Assembly: GCA_015180985.1 (NCBI GenBank)
Contig: CP054185.1
Location: 2,293,225-2,357,224 of the forward strand
Source of the DNA: Flammeovirgaceae bacterium
GTDB lineage: Bacteria > Bacteroidota > Bacteroidia > Cytophagales > Cyclobacteriaceae
DNA: 64,000 nt
Direction of reading: 5' to 3'
Positions 25,395-35,337 of this stretch are shown in pieces. Position numbers and translations under genes: made by a program. Numbering within the stretch: position 1 is the stretch's first letter; each line of letters begins with the position of its first letter. The notes under the pieces are model-generated. The model did no database searches, was not told the origin of the DNA, and saw only the letters and a program-made list of their open reading frames with translations.

Positions 25395-26501
25395 TTATTT
25401 CGTGATAAGCTGATATTGTTTTCCGGGTAGCGACTTTACCAGTCCTTTAAATTCAAGGTTCAGTAAAACCGATGCCAGTTGGCTTACCGGCAGGTTTGCT
25501 TTCCAACTCAACTCGTCAATTGAATCCGGGCTTTTCTTTAGTAATTGTTCAACCACAGTGCGTTCATTTTCTTCTAACTCCTCAAGCGAGGGGCCAGCCT
25601 TTTTCTTTTTTACAGGCAGCGCTGTACTCCAGTTCATGATGTACTCAATATCTTTAACCGAAGTAAGCAGGTGTGCACGGTTGGTTTTAATCAGGTTGTT
25701 GCACCCTTCGGAATAGGTAACGCCCACACTACCCGGATAGGCAAATACATCGCGGTTATAGCTGTTGGCAATTTCAGCCGTAATTAATGCACCCCCTTTC
25801 GCAGCGGCCTCCACCACCACCAGCGCATCGCACAGGCCTGCAATAATGCGGTTTCGTTGCGGAAAGTTGTGTGCATCGGGTTTGGTACCAAATGGATTTT
25901 CGGTAATCAACCCCCCGGCAACCAGCATTTTTCTGGCGATTTCTTTATGCGCGGCCGGGTAAATAATATCCATACCGCTGCCCACTACAGCTGCGGTAGG
26001 CAACCCGCAGTTTAGAGCCGATTTATGGGCGTGGATGTCAATACCGTAAGCCAGACCACTCAGAATTAAAGCCTGGTGAGGCACCAGCGATGAAACCAAT
26101 TCTTCTACCCGTTCCTTTCCATACATGGTAGCCTGGCGTGTACCTACAATAGCCACAATTTTATCGGCTTCTAAATTCAGGCTTCCTTTGGTGTAAATAA
26201 CCGAGGGCGCATCGGGTACCTGCTTTAGCCGTGAGGGGTATTCTTTATCAGTGTAAAACAGAATGGTTACCTGCTCTTTTTCTGCTCTTCGTAATTCCTT
26301 CTCGGCCCGGTCGAACGGCTTTCCATTTTGAACAGCCTCAACAGTTTTTGGTCCGATGCCGGGTATCCTCAAAAGTTTTCCTTTTGGAAGCTGGAATACT
26401 TTTTCGGCCGAACCGGTATAGCTTACAAGCTGGCGGATGAGGTGATCGCCAACACCGGGAACAAAATGCAAAGCCAGCAGGGATAGTCGTTCCTGATTCA
26501 T
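25395..26501 (-). CDS. dprA: DNA processing protein DprA
   Basis: 368 aa. Domains in order: helix-hairpin-helix start (LLRIPGIGPKTVEAVQ), the Rossmann-like DprA core with VAIVGTRQATMYGKE, LSGLAYGIDIHAHKSAL, VVGSGMDIIYPAAH, HNFPQRNRIIAGL and EAAAKGGALITAEIA, and a C-terminal winged helix (DELSWKANLPVSQLASVLLN). DprA loads RecA onto incoming single-stranded DNA in natural transformation and is widely conserved. Single gene, 35 nt after the MerR regulator. Confidence 0.97.
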   Translation of the reverse strand: MNQERLSLLALHFVPGVGDHLIRQLVSYTGSAEKVFQLPKGKLLRIPGIGPKTVEAVQNGKPFDRAEKELRRAEKEQVTILFYTDKEYPSRLKQVPDAPSVIYTKGSLNLEADKIVAIVGTRQATMYGKERVEELVSSLVPHQALILSGLAYGIDIHAHKSALNCGLPTAAVVGSGMDIIYPAAHKEIARKMLVAGGLITENPFGTKPDAHNFPQRNRIIAGLCDALVVVEAAAKGGALITAEIANSYNRDVFAYPGSVGVTYSEGCNNLIKTNRAHLLTSVKDIEYIMNWSTALPVKKKKAGPSLEELEENERTVVEQLLKKSPDSIDELSWKANLPVSQLASVLLNLEFKGLVKSLPGKQYQLITK

Positions 26502-26536
26502 GAAATTATAATAGGGCGAAATCGGGACCGGTTAGG

Positions 26537-26878
26537 TTATTGGGGGAGCCGGTCGCGCACTTCGACCAAGAATTTCCGCACGGTTTTAAGTGAATCGATC
26601 AATTCAAGTTTGTCTTTTACGTCAAACTCGTTGTTGCGGAGCATCTCTTTGGCGCCCTGCAGGGTAAACCCTTTTTCCTTCACCAGGTGGTAAATGGTGC
26701 GTACGCTGTCAATATCTTCTTTGGTGAACTGGCGGTTGCCTTTACGGTTCTTTTTTGGTTTGATGATATCGAACTCTGATTCCCAGAAACGAATCAGTGA
26801 GGGTGCAACATTGAAGATTTCGGCTACTTCTCCGATGGAGTAGTAGAGTTTTTCGATTTCTTTTTCTTTGTACGCCAT
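26537..26878 (-). CDS. MerR family transcriptional regulator
   Basis: 113 aa from ATG 26878 (MAYKEKEIEKLYYSIGEVAE), 1 nt after the CapA-like gene stop. Earlier in-frame starts run inside the upstream gene. The winged HTH is YYSIGEVAEIFNVAPSLIRF plus WESEFDIIKPKKNRKGNRQF, followed by the helix DIDSVRTIYHLVKEKGFTLQ. There are no effector-binding Cys residues, and the C-terminus is a short dimerising helix. This short MerR type is common in Bacteroidota; its target is unknown. Confidence 0.93.
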   Translation of the reverse strand: MAYKEKEIEKLYYSIGEVAEIFNVAPSLIRFWESEFDIIKPKKNRKGNRQFTKEDIDSVRTIYHLVKEKGFTLQGAKEMLRNNEFDVKDKLELIDSLKTVRKFLVEVRDRLPQ

Positions 26879-26879
26879 C

Positions 26880-27920
26880 TTATTGAGCAAGGTAAGTAAT
26901 AAATCCATTTTCGTCAAAGTGCAACGGCACTTCGGGGAAATCTTTTTTTGTGAGCGCAATTATTTTAGCCAGTGCGCGCCCTTCCGGGTCCGGCTTTACC
27001 CGGTCGCGGGCCACCTGGTAGGTTGAAGTGATGTGTCCTTTCAGAAATCGTCCGGATTTATCGGTAAAAACTTTAATAATGGGTGCGATGCCATTAATAC
27101 CCGATACATTGATGCCACCGTAAGTGCAAAAATTGCCCAGGCTGTAGGCAATAAACCGGTCTTTATACACTTCAACAGCACGGGTAACGTGTGGGCCGTG
27201 CCCGAAAACCACATCGGCACCCGCATCAATCACCGCATGCGCAAAGGCCCACACATTACCACGGTCTTCTCCATGAAAAATTTCGGTTTGGCGGGTAACG
27301 TGCTGATGTTGGGGACCTTCGGCACCACCATGAAAGGATACAATAACAATATCCACCAGCGAGTCAAGGTGAGCTACAAGGGCCTTTGCCCCGGGTACAT
27401 CATTTAAGGGTACACAATTACTGTTTGGGGCGAAAGCAACAAAGCCGAACCGGGTGCCGTTTTTCCCGAAAGTGACAAATTTTTGTTGTAACTGCCCGGC
27501 ATGGCGGATGCCGGCCTCTTCCAGTGTTTTCATGCTGCTTTTGCGGCCGGCTTCACCAAAATCACCGGCATGGTTGTTGGCCAGGCTCATTACATTAAAG
27601 CCGGCATTCACCAGGTTTTGCACATAGCGGGTGGGGCTTTTAAATACATAACATACTTTCGGGTCGCGGCAGCTTTTTGGTGTGCCGCCTTCGTCAAGCA
27701 ATACACCTTCCAGATTGCCTATGGTAACATCTGCATCGCGCAAAATCGATTCAACTTCTTTCATCAGGTACTTGCCGTTGTCGGGTGGTAACACCGGTTC
27801 CGGGTATGATGAACCCATCATAATATCGCCAACACCAATGATGGTGACTGGCTTGGCCGTCTGGCCGGAGGCCATATACAGTAGAATAAAGTTTAGAACG
27901 AGTAAAGCCTGTACGCGCAT
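26880..27920 (-). CDS. CapA family (PGA_cap) metallophosphatase-like protein
   Basis: 346 aa with an N-terminal signal peptide (ALLVLNFILLYMASGQ). CapA family landmarks: ITIIGVGDIMMGSS-like start (VTIIGVGDIMMGSS), DVTIGNLEGVLL, NAGFNVMSLANNHAGDFGE, VSFHGGAEG and VVFGHGPHVTRAVEVY, which are the metal-ligand motifs of calcineurin-like esterases. Named after poly-gamma-glutamate capsule synthesis, but no pgsB or pgsC partner is here, so a capsule role cannot be claimed. It is followed at once by the MerR gene. Confidence 0.92.
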   Translation of the reverse strand: MRVQALLVLNFILLYMASGQTAKPVTIIGVGDIMMGSSYPEPVLPPDNGKYLMKEVESILRDADVTIGNLEGVLLDEGGTPKSCRDPKVCYVFKSPTRYVQNLVNAGFNVMSLANNHAGDFGEAGRKSSMKTLEEAGIRHAGQLQQKFVTFGKNGTRFGFVAFAPNSNCVPLNDVPGAKALVAHLDSLVDIVIVSFHGGAEGPQHQHVTRQTEIFHGEDRGNVWAFAHAVIDAGADVVFGHGPHVTRAVEVYKDRFIAYSLGNFCTYGGINVSGINGIAPIIKVFTDKSGRFLKGHITSTYQVARDRVKPDPEGRALAKIIALTKKDFPEVPLHFDENGFITYLAQ

Positions 27921-27966
27921 AGAAAATTTAGTGTAAAGAAAATGAAATTACCGGAAGTGATATAAG

Positions 27967-28932
27967 TTAATCGAGCGATGATTCGGATTTGCCGGCTGTC
28001 TGAATCAGTTTGCGGTATTCCTGGTTGCTCAGGTCGCGTTGGAAGAACTGAATAGGGTTTACGGCCTGGCGTTTATAATACACTTCATAGTGCAGGTGAG
28101 GGGATACGGAGATGCCGGTATTGCCTACATAGCCAATCAGTTCACCGCGTTTTACAAATTGACCCGGCCGTACATTAAACTTGTACAGGTGTGCGTACCG
28201 GGTTTCATAGTCGAAACCGTGGTCTATAAAAATCACGTTTCCGTACGAACCTGAGAAGTAGGCCATGGATACTCGGCCATCGCCAGTAGCATATACCGGT
28301 GCGCCTTTGGGTGCAGTAAAATCCAGACCCTTATGGTCCATTAAAACCTTAAAAATGGGGTGCATGCGTAACCCAAAGGTGGTGTGCAACCGGGTTAGCT
28401 CAAGGTTATCAATCGGCTGAATGGCCGGGCGTGATTCCCACATCATGTTTTTAACATCAGCCGTTTCATTAAGCTGATCAAACGATTGTCGTTCAACCTC
28501 GGCCTGATGCTTTAAGCGATCCAGCACTTTATAGCTTTCTAAAATCACCGGGTATTTTGTTACTTCCTCTGAATATTTTTTTTCGGCACCGCCAGAACCA
28601 GCCAGGCGTTGACTTGAAGAAAGTGCTGGCAAATCGAGAATTACCCGGTAGTTGTGATCATCCTGTTCAGCCAGGTTGGCTAATGTTTTCTGTCGTTTGG
28701 TAATCTCGCTTTTCAGTAGCGTCCATTGTGCCAATAGGCTGTATTTTCTGCTTTGCTGCAATTGCTCTTCAATCGGACGGAACCGATTAATGTACCAGGT
28801 AAACGAAAGACCTGCAATGATGAGAGAAAGTGTAAAGAAGATAACCGACTTTTTAAGTAACCGTTTGCCTGTAAGGTAAACCGGTTCATACTGGCAGGTG
28901 TGCGGATTATATTTAAAGTGCACGTTTGCCAT
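27967..28932 (-). CDS. M23 family metallopeptidase (second of tandem pair)
   Basis: 321 aa. A cytoplasmic tag KYNPHTCQYEPVYL is followed by one membrane helix (~29-47), a coiled coil (~50-170) and a LytM domain. Zinc ligands appear intact: HKGLD for the H-x3-D and HLHYE for the H-x-H. Likely a peptidoglycan endopeptidase anchored in the inner membrane. Its ATG overlaps the stop of the first copy by 1 nt (TAATG). Both copies share the N-terminal motif and end in SLD, so they are paralogues by duplication. Confidence 0.94.
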   Translation of the reverse strand: MANVHFKYNPHTCQYEPVYLTGKRLLKKSVIFFTLSLIIAGLSFTWYINRFRPIEEQLQQSRKYSLLAQWTLLKSEITKRQKTLANLAEQDDHNYRVILDLPALSSSQRLAGSGGAEKKYSEEVTKYPVILESYKVLDRLKHQAEVERQSFDQLNETADVKNMMWESRPAIQPIDNLELTRLHTTFGLRMHPIFKVLMDHKGLDFTAPKGAPVYATGDGRVSMAYFSGSYGNVIFIDHGFDYETRYAHLYKFNVRPGQFVKRGELIGYVGNTGISVSPHLHYEVYYKRQAVNPIQFFQRDLSNQEYRKLIQTAGKSESSLD

Positions 28933-29891
28933 TAGTCGAGCGATTGATTCTTTTTTTCGGCCTGTTGGGTTAATTGGGCGTATGCAGCGCTGGTCAGGCC
29001 ATCCATCATAAAAAACAAGGGGTTAACCTGCTCGCCATCGCGCAACACCTCATAGTGCAGGTGTGGTGCTGCGGCCCCTCCACTTGTTCCAATAGTGCCT
29101 ATAATGGTTCCTTTTTGAATAAACTGGCCCGCGTTAACGGTTATATCGTGCAGGTGCGCATAGCGTGTAATTATTCCGTTACCGTGATCAACTTCTACAT
29201 AGTTTCCATACCCGGCTTCTAAATTGTTCTTGCCGGTATCCATTACCTTGCCAGAGCCGGTAACATAAACCGGGATTCCTTTTGGTGCGACAATGTCAAT
29301 TCCCTGATGCGGGTATAACCCCTTATGGAAGGGGTGGATTCGCATGCCAAAACCCGATGTGATTTTAAGATGTGTTTTTGAAACAGGTTGCCCTGAAGGC
29401 CAACCTGCAATTGTATTTTTATCAGCGGTTGTCAGATTAAGGTTACGTATATACCGGTAATTGTGTTCAGCTGCCTTATGTAACGATAATGAAACCCTAT
29501 CCTTCAAAGACTTCAGCAAGGCCTTCGCCTCTTTCATACCGGTGGGAAACTCGATAACAGTTTTATTGGTTGAGTTGGTAACAGCACGATCATTGAATAG
29601 TTTTTTTTCAACAATTTTTTCTGTGGCGGTAATACCTGCCAAAACAGCATCCAGTGATTTTAATTCTGAACTCAGCAGGGTAAAATGCTTTTGCAAGGCC
29701 TTGTTTTCGGCACGCAACCCTAGTGTAGTCTCCGTTGTGAAATAACGGGCTTGTACGTATACCATCAAAGCGAATAACCCCGCACTTAGCAGAAGTGTCA
29801 TGAAACTGTACAGGAGAACTTGCGCGACCGAAATTTTAACAGGCTCGTACCGGCAGGTAGCAGGGTTGTATCTGTATGTGGTGTTGGCCAT
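28932..29891 (-). CDS. M23 family metallopeptidase (first of tandem pair)
   Basis: 319 aa with the tag RYNPATCRYEPVKI, one membrane helix (~22-46), a helical linker and a LytM domain. Active-site motifs are complete: SGFGMRIHPF, HQGIDIVAPKG, VDHGNGIITRYAHL and APHLHYEVL. It leads the two-gene unit and is divergent from alaS. The conserved Cys in the N-terminal tag faces the cytoplasm and could bind a partner (inference). Confidence 0.94.
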   Translation of the reverse strand: MANTTYRYNPATCRYEPVKISVAQVLLYSFMTLLLSAGLFALMVYVQARYFTTETTLGLRAENKALQKHFTLLSSELKSLDAVLAGITATEKIVEKKLFNDRAVTNSTNKTVIEFPTGMKEAKALLKSLKDRVSLSLHKAAEHNYRYIRNLNLTTADKNTIAGWPSGQPVSKTHLKITSGFGMRIHPFHKGLYPHQGIDIVAPKGIPVYVTGSGKVMDTGKNNLEAGYGNYVEVDHGNGIITRYAHLHDITVNAGQFIQKGTIIGTIGTSGGAAAPHLHYEVLRDGEQVNPLFFMMDGLTSAAYAQLTQQAEKKNQSLD

Positions 29892-30021
29892 TACCTTAAA
29901 AATGCAAGCGAAGTCAACCCAATCCCACTATTCTGCTTAATTTTGTCGCTTGGTTTATAAGCGTTTTAATTAACGCGGGCTAAGATACTAAAAATCAGCA
30001 GAGTTAAAAGTTACAGAAGTG

Positions 30022-32637
30022 ATGGATTCGGGCGAGATACGGCAGAAATTCCTCGATTTTTTCAAAGGTAAAGGTCATTTGATTGTGCCTTCAGCGCCCC
30101 TGGTGCTGAAAAATGATCCCACCCTGTTGTTTACCAACTCGGGCATGGTGCAGTTCAAAGATTATTTTCTGGGGCACGGCACACCAAAAAGTGTTCGCAT
30201 TGCCGATACCCAAAAATGCCTCCGCGTAAGCGGTAAACATAACGATCTGGAGGAGGTTGGTATTGACACCTACCACCATACCATGTTCGAAATGCTCGGC
30301 AACTGGTCGTTTGGCGATTACTTTAAGAAGGAAGCGATTGAATGGGGATGGGAACTGCTTACGGATGTTTACAAGCTGCCGAAAGACCGGCTGTATGCAA
30401 CAGTTTTTGGTGGCGATAAAGGCGACAACCTTCCGGCCGATGAAGAGGCGCTGATGTACTGGAAAAAAATACTGCCCGAAGAACGCATCCTTTACGGGAA
30501 GAAGAAAGATAATTTTTGGGAGATGGGCGATACGGGTCCTTGCGGCCCCTGCTCTGAAATTCACATCGACCTTCGTTCGGAGGAGGAGATAAAAAAGATA
30601 CCCGGAAGAGAACTTGTTAATGCCGACCATCCGCAGGTGATCGAAATCTGGAATCTCGTGTTCATGGAGTTTAACCGAAAAGCCGATGGGTCGCTCGAAA
30701 AACTGCCGGCACAACATGTTGATACCGGTATGGGCTTTGAGCGCCTGTGCATGGCCATCCAGGGCAAAACATCTACCTACGATACTACCGTATTTATGCC
30801 CCTGATGGATTTTATTTCAGCCGCTTGTGGTATACAGTACGGGTCGGCTGAAAAAACTGACATTGCTATCCGCGTACTGGCCGATCACATCCGGGCCGTG
30901 GCCTTTGCCATTGCCGATGGTCAGTTGCCTTCCAACACAGGGGCCGGCTATGTCATCAGGCGCATTTTGCGCAGGGCCGTCCGGTATGGATTTACTTTTC
31001 TCAATTTTAAGGAACCCTTCCTCTACAAGCTGGTACCGGTTTTAAGTCACCAACTTAAGGATGTGTTTCCTGAACTTGAATCGCAGAAAGATTACGTGGG
31101 TAAAGTAATTTTTGAAGAAGAGCACGCATTTTTAAAGACATTGGACAAAGGGTTGAAGCGTTTTGAGGGGCTCGCTTCTGAATTTGCCGCAAGGGGAGTT
31201 CCGGGCGCAATTGCCTTTGAGTTGTACGATACCTATGGCTTTCCCTTCGATCTCACCTCATTAATTGCGCGCGAGCGGGGCTTTAAAGTTGATGAGCCAG
31301 GCTTTCAGGCCGAAATGGAAAAACAAAAGGCCCGCTCTAAATCCGATGCGGTAAAAGAGGCGGGCGACTGGGTACTGGTGGGCGAGGATGCCGTAACCGA
31401 GTTTATCGGTTACGAGACCCTGCAGGCGCAGGTGCGTATCATCAAATACCGACAGCTTAAACAAAAAGGAAAAGAAGTATTTCAACTGGTGTTTGATAAA
31501 ACCCCGTTCTATGCCGAGAGTGGCGGTCAGGTGGGCGATACCGGTTACATCCAATCAAAAGGCGAAAAGATTTCGATTGTTGATACTAAAAAGGAGAACG
31601 AGTTGATTGTCCATTTCACCGAAAAACTTCCTGCTGATCTTACTCAGCCGTTTACTGCTGTGGTAGCAGCCGGCAAGCGCAGGCTTACCATGAACAATCA
31701 CAGTGTTACACACCTGCTGCATGCGGCCCTGCGCCAGGTGCTGGGGAAGCATGTGGAACAGAAGGGCTCTCTTGTTAACGATAAAATCACCCGGTTCGAT
31801 TTTTCGCACTTTGCCGCCATGACCCCTGAAGAAATCAGCAGGGTGGAAGACCTGGTAAATCAGAAAATCCGTGAAAACATTCTTTTGGATGAAAAACGGA
31901 ATGTACCTATTGAAAAAGCAAAAGAAATGGGCGCAATGGCCCTGTTTGGCGAAAAGTATGGTGATTTTGTTCGTGTTATAACGTTCGACCCTGCGTTTTC
32001 GGTCGAGCTTTGCGGAGGGACTCACGTGCCGGCTACGGGCCACATCGGACTGTTTAAAATTATTTCCGAAAGCTCTGTAGCAGCCGGGGTACGCAGAATT
32101 GAGGCAGTAACAGCTGAAGAAGCAGAGAAACTGGTTCGCCACGAATTGCAGTTACTTGAGCAGATACGCGGGCTTTTGAAAAACCCGAAAGATGTCGTTG
32201 CCGCAACCAGGGCCCTGCTGGAAGAACGCCATCAGTTTGAGAAAAAACTGGAACAGGTTTATCAGCAACAGGCTAACCGCCTAAAGGATGAACTGGCTAA
32301 AAAAGTGATTAAGAAAAACGGATCAAGCCTTATTATCGAGAAGGTTAGCCTTCCGAATGCCGATGTGCTGAAGAATATCGCCTATGCACTCCGCAACCAG
32401 TTTGATGACTTATTATTAGTGCTGGCTGCAGAAGTGGAAAGCAAACCGCAGGTGGCTGTTATGATTGGTGAAAAACTGGCTAAAACCAATACCTACCATG
32501 CCGGTAACCTGGTTAAAGAGCTGGCCAAGGAAATTGATGGTGGGGGCGGGGGGCAGCCTTTTTTTGCTACGGCCGGGGGTAAAAATCTCCAGGGGCTTGA
32601 TGCTGTGCTCGTAAAGGCTAGGCAACTTATACAGTAA
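30022..32637 (+). CDS. alaS: alanyl-tRNA synthetase
   Basis: 871 aa from ATG 30022; a GTG directly before it is in frame. All parts are present: the aminoacylation domain (EIRQKFLDFFKGKGH, LVLKNDPTLLFTNSGMVQFK, GPCGPCSEIH, AQHVDTGMGFERL), the editing domain with HSVTHLLHAALR, VELCGGTHVPATG, and the C-terminal DHHA1 domain ending in GGGGGQPFFATAGGK. First gene of an operon with gatB (10 nt) and the thioredoxin-like gene. Confidence 0.99.
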   Translation: MDSGEIRQKFLDFFKGKGHLIVPSAPLVLKNDPTLLFTNSGMVQFKDYFLGHGTPKSVRIADTQKCLRVSGKHNDLEEVGIDTYHHTMFEMLGNWSFGDYFKKEAIEWGWELLTDVYKLPKDRLYATVFGGDKGDNLPADEEALMYWKKILPEERILYGKKKDNFWEMGDTGPCGPCSEIHIDLRSEEEIKKIPGRELVNADHPQVIEIWNLVFMEFNRKADGSLEKLPAQHVDTGMGFERLCMAIQGKTSTYDTTVFMPLMDFISAACGIQYGSAEKTDIAIRVLADHIRAVAFAIADGQLPSNTGAGYVIRRILRRAVRYGFTFLNFKEPFLYKLVPVLSHQLKDVFPELESQKDYVGKVIFEEEHAFLKTLDKGLKRFEGLASEFAARGVPGAIAFELYDTYGFPFDLTSLIARERGFKVDEPGFQAEMEKQKARSKSDAVKEAGDWVLVGEDAVTEFIGYETLQAQVRIIKYRQLKQKGKEVFQLVFDKTPFYAESGGQVGDTGYIQSKGEKISIVDTKKENELIVHFTEKLPADLTQPFTAVVAAGKRRLTMNNHSVTHLLHAALRQVLGKHVEQKGSLVNDKITRFDFSHFAAMTPEEISRVEDLVNQKIRENILLDEKRNVPIEKAKEMGAMALFGEKYGDFVRVITFDPAFSVELCGGTHVPATGHIGLFKIISESSVAAGVRRIEAVTAEEAEKLVRHELQLLEQIRGLLKNPKDVVAATRALLEERHQFEKKLEQVYQQQANRLKDELAKKVIKKNGSSLIIEKVSLPNADVLKNIAYALRNQFDDLLLVLAAEVESKPQVAVMIGEKLAKTNTYHAGNLVKELAKEIDGGGGGQPFFATAGGKNLQGLDAVLVKARQLIQ

Positions 32638-32647
32638 TCTTTTTCCG

Positions 32648-34093
32648 GTGACCGCCCTTACCTATAAGCCCGTAATTGGTCTGGAAGTTCACGTGCAGTT
32701 GTCAGCAAAAAGCAAACTTTTTGCTGACGATTCAGCGGCTTACGGACTTCCCCCGAACACCAGTATCAGCGTTATCACATTGGCGCATCCGGGAACGCTG
32801 CCTAAACTAAATCGTGTTGCCGTTGACTATGCAGTTAAGCTGGGCCTGGCCTGTGGGTGTGAAATAGCCCGGGAATTTTATTTTGATCGCAAAAACTATT
32901 TTTACCCCGACCTCCCGAAGGGTTATCAGATTACCCAACACCGGACTCCGGTTTGTAAAGGAGGTGCAGTGCCTGTCCGAATGCCCGATGGAACCATTCG
33001 AAGCATCCTACTCAACCGAATCCATTTGGAGGAAGATGCCGGCAAGTCCATTCATGATAGTGAGCGCACCGAAACCTTACTCGACTTTAACAGGGCAGGG
33101 GTTGCCTTGCTTGAACTGGTAACCGAACCGGTTATTCACTCAGCTGAAGAGGCTGGTGCCTTTTTAAGCGAAATACGCAAACTGGTTCGCTACCTTGAAA
33201 TCAGCGATGGTAACATGGAGGAAGGCTCCCTGCGTTGCGATGCCAATGTATCGGTAATGCCGGAAGGATCGACACAATTGGGAAAGAAAGTGGAGATAAA
33301 AAACCTCAACTCCATCCGGTTTGTTCAGCAAGCCATTTCGGCTGAAATCAAGAGACAGACAACCCTGCTGGAGGCTCGCATGAAAATCAAATCGGAGACA
33401 CGACTGTATGATCCGGCTTCCGGAAAAACGTTTCCCATGCGAACCAAAGAAGAGTTAAACGATTACCGCTACTTTCCCGAACCTGATTTGAGCCCCGTAA
33501 TGCTAAGTAATCACTGGGTTCAATCCGTGAAAAGTTCCTTGCCTGAGCTACCCTGGCAACGCGTTGAGAAATTTATGGCACATTACGGGTTGCCCTTATA
33601 CGATGCTTTGGTTTTAACGGAGACAAGGGAGTTGGCCGATTATTTTGAAACGGTTTGTCGGCAAACTTCAAATTTTAAAGCAGTTTCCAACTGGATAATG
33701 GGGCCGATTAAATCACACCGTAATGACAATCCGGGCACGGGGTTTCCTCTTTCCGCTAGCCTGCTGGCTGAACTTATTGGCCTGGTTGAAACTAATCAGG
33801 TGAGTTTTTCTGTTGCTTCTCAGAAAATTTTTCCTGAGTTGATTAAGAATCCTTCAAAAACAGCGCAGCAAGTGGCACAGCAATTGAATGTTATGCAGGA
33901 GACTAATGCCGAAGTGATTTTGCAGGTTATTTTAGGTGTCCTGAATGATTACTCTCAAAAGGTAAATGAGTATAAAAAAGGAAAGAAAGGAATTATGGCT
34001 ATGTTTATGGGCGAAGTAATGAAACGGACCCAGGGCAAAGCCGACCCAAAACTGGCTACTGAATTATTACGTAAACAACTTGAAAATCAATGA
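32648..34093 (+). CDS. gatB: Asp-tRNA(Asn)/Glu-tRNA(Gln) amidotransferase subunit B
   Basis: 481 aa from a GTG start (TALTYKPVIGLEVHVQL). The GatB core has HPGTLPKLN, GLACGCEIAREFYFDRKNYFYPD in parts, LPKGYQITQ, LEEDAGKSIHD and RCDANVSV. The C-terminal YqeY-like tail (NDYSQKVNEYKKGKKGIMAMF) binds tRNA. It activates mischarged Glu-tRNA(Gln) or Asp-tRNA(Asn) for amidation; gatA and gatC must be elsewhere. Its end overlaps the next gene by 4 nt. Confidence 0.98.
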   Translation: MTALTYKPVIGLEVHVQLSAKSKLFADDSAAYGLPPNTSISVITLAHPGTLPKLNRVAVDYAVKLGLACGCEIAREFYFDRKNYFYPDLPKGYQITQHRTPVCKGGAVPVRMPDGTIRSILLNRIHLEEDAGKSIHDSERTETLLDFNRAGVALLELVTEPVIHSAEEAGAFLSEIRKLVRYLEISDGNMEEGSLRCDANVSVMPEGSTQLGKKVEIKNLNSIRFVQQAISAEIKRQTTLLEARMKIKSETRLYDPASGKTFPMRTKEELNDYRYFPEPDLSPVMLSNHWVQSVKSSLPELPWQRVEKFMAHYGLPLYDALVLTETRELADYFETVCRQTSNFKAVSNWIMGPIKSHRNDNPGTGFPLSASLLAELIGLVETNQVSFSVASQKIFPELIKNPSKTAQQVAQQLNVMQETNAEVILQVILGVLNDYSQKVNEYKKGKKGIMAMFMGEVMKRTQGKADPKLATELLRKQLENQ

Positions 34094-35226
34094 AACTGCG
34101 AATCAACTATTTTTTATTCCTTGTTCTTATCGGGTGCTCAACCAACGGGCAGCAGGCTAAAAACGATGGGAGTTGGACTGTCACCATCAGCGGCCGGGTG
34201 GGGCACCCGCAGCAGGGCACCATTACCATTACCGAACTAAAACGAACCGGCACGGGTTGGCAGGATACCATTAAGCTTAAGTCCAATTACTCCTTCACTA
34301 AGCAAATTCGGCTGAAGGAGCCCGGTTACTACAAACTTAATTTCTACAACCGCCAGGTTATTGATTTGATTGTGCATAAGAATAACCTCGAGGTGAATGT
34401 TGACGGCCACGATCCGTCAGGCTTTTATGAAGTGAAGGGCTCGCCCGAAATTGAACTGATTCAGAAAGTACAAACACTGGTAAGAGGGGTTGACTCTACA
34501 CCGGAAGCCCAGAAACTGATTGCCGATTTCAATAAGGCACAGGCTGCAAACAACCAGCAAGCTATCCTGGATATTCAAAAGCAATACATGGTATTGGCGC
34601 GCAATGCCACCGATAAGGCAGCGCTCGAAATCAAAAATGCTCCCTTATCATTAGGCGCCATCAACCTGATGGAAGGCAACCTGTTCGATAAGGACCAGTA
34701 TTTTGATCTGTATGTTTCGGTGGCCGACCGTGTGCAGAAAGAATGGCCCAACTACGAGCACGGCAAAGCTTATGTTGATATGGTGAATAAAATGAAAACA
34801 CTGGCAATCGGCTCGGTAGCGCCTGAAATTTCGCTGCCCAACCCCGAAGGGAAAATTGTTCCGTTATCGTCATTACGCGGCCAGTATGTACTGGTTGATT
34901 TCTGGGCCAAGTGGTGCGGGCCGTGCCGGCAGGAAAACCCCAACGTAGTGCGGGCGTATAACAAGTATAAAAGCAAGGGCTTAACGGTTTACGGTGTATC
35001 GCTTGATCGATCAAAAGAAGACTGGCTGCAGGCCATCCAGCAGGACGGTTTAACGTGGACGCACGTATCCGATTTAAAATTCTGGCAGTCGGAGGCGGCC
35101 AAAACGTATAACATTAATGCGATACCGTTTTCATTGCTGCTCGATCCCAATGGGGTGATTATCGCTAAAAACCTGCGGGGTCCGGCATTGGATCAGAAGC
35201 TGGAAGAGATTTTTAACGGGAAGTAG
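34090..35226 (+). CDS. TlpA-like thioredoxin lipoprotein with DUF4369 domain
   Basis: 378 aa. Lipobox LVLIGC (Cys16) makes it a lipoprotein. Residues ~28-120 form a DUF4369 beta domain (VTISGRVGHPQQGTITITEL), then a helical linker, then a thioredoxin fold with active site W275-C276-G-P-C279 and a cis-Pro near AIPFSLLLDP. It is probably a periplasmic thiol reductase. The ATG overlaps the gatB stop (ATGA), so the membrane redox protein is co-expressed with translation genes, perhaps only by position. Confidence 0.93.
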   Translation: MKLRINYFLFLVLIGCSTNGQQAKNDGSWTVTISGRVGHPQQGTITITELKRTGTGWQDTIKLKSNYSFTKQIRLKEPGYYKLNFYNRQVIDLIVHKNNLEVNVDGHDPSGFYEVKGSPEIELIQKVQTLVRGVDSTPEAQKLIADFNKAQAANNQQAILDIQKQYMVLARNATDKAALEIKNAPLSLGAINLMEGNLFDKDQYFDLYVSVADRVQKEWPNYEHGKAYVDMVNKMKTLAIGSVAPEISLPNPEGKIVPLSSLRGQYVLVDFWAKWCGPCRQENPNVVRAYNKYKSKGLTVYGVSLDRSKEDWLQAIQQDGLTWTHVSDLKFWQSEAAKTYNINAIPFSLLLDPNGVIIAKNLRGPALDQKLEEIFNGK

Positions 35227-35337
35227 CAATTGATTAATCAACCACTACAACCCAGTGATTTAAATCCGGTTGGCGAAAAGAATATGGGGCTTTTGGAGGC
35301 ATGAGGTTCCAACCTGAAACCGGGTCCTGCTTCCGTG

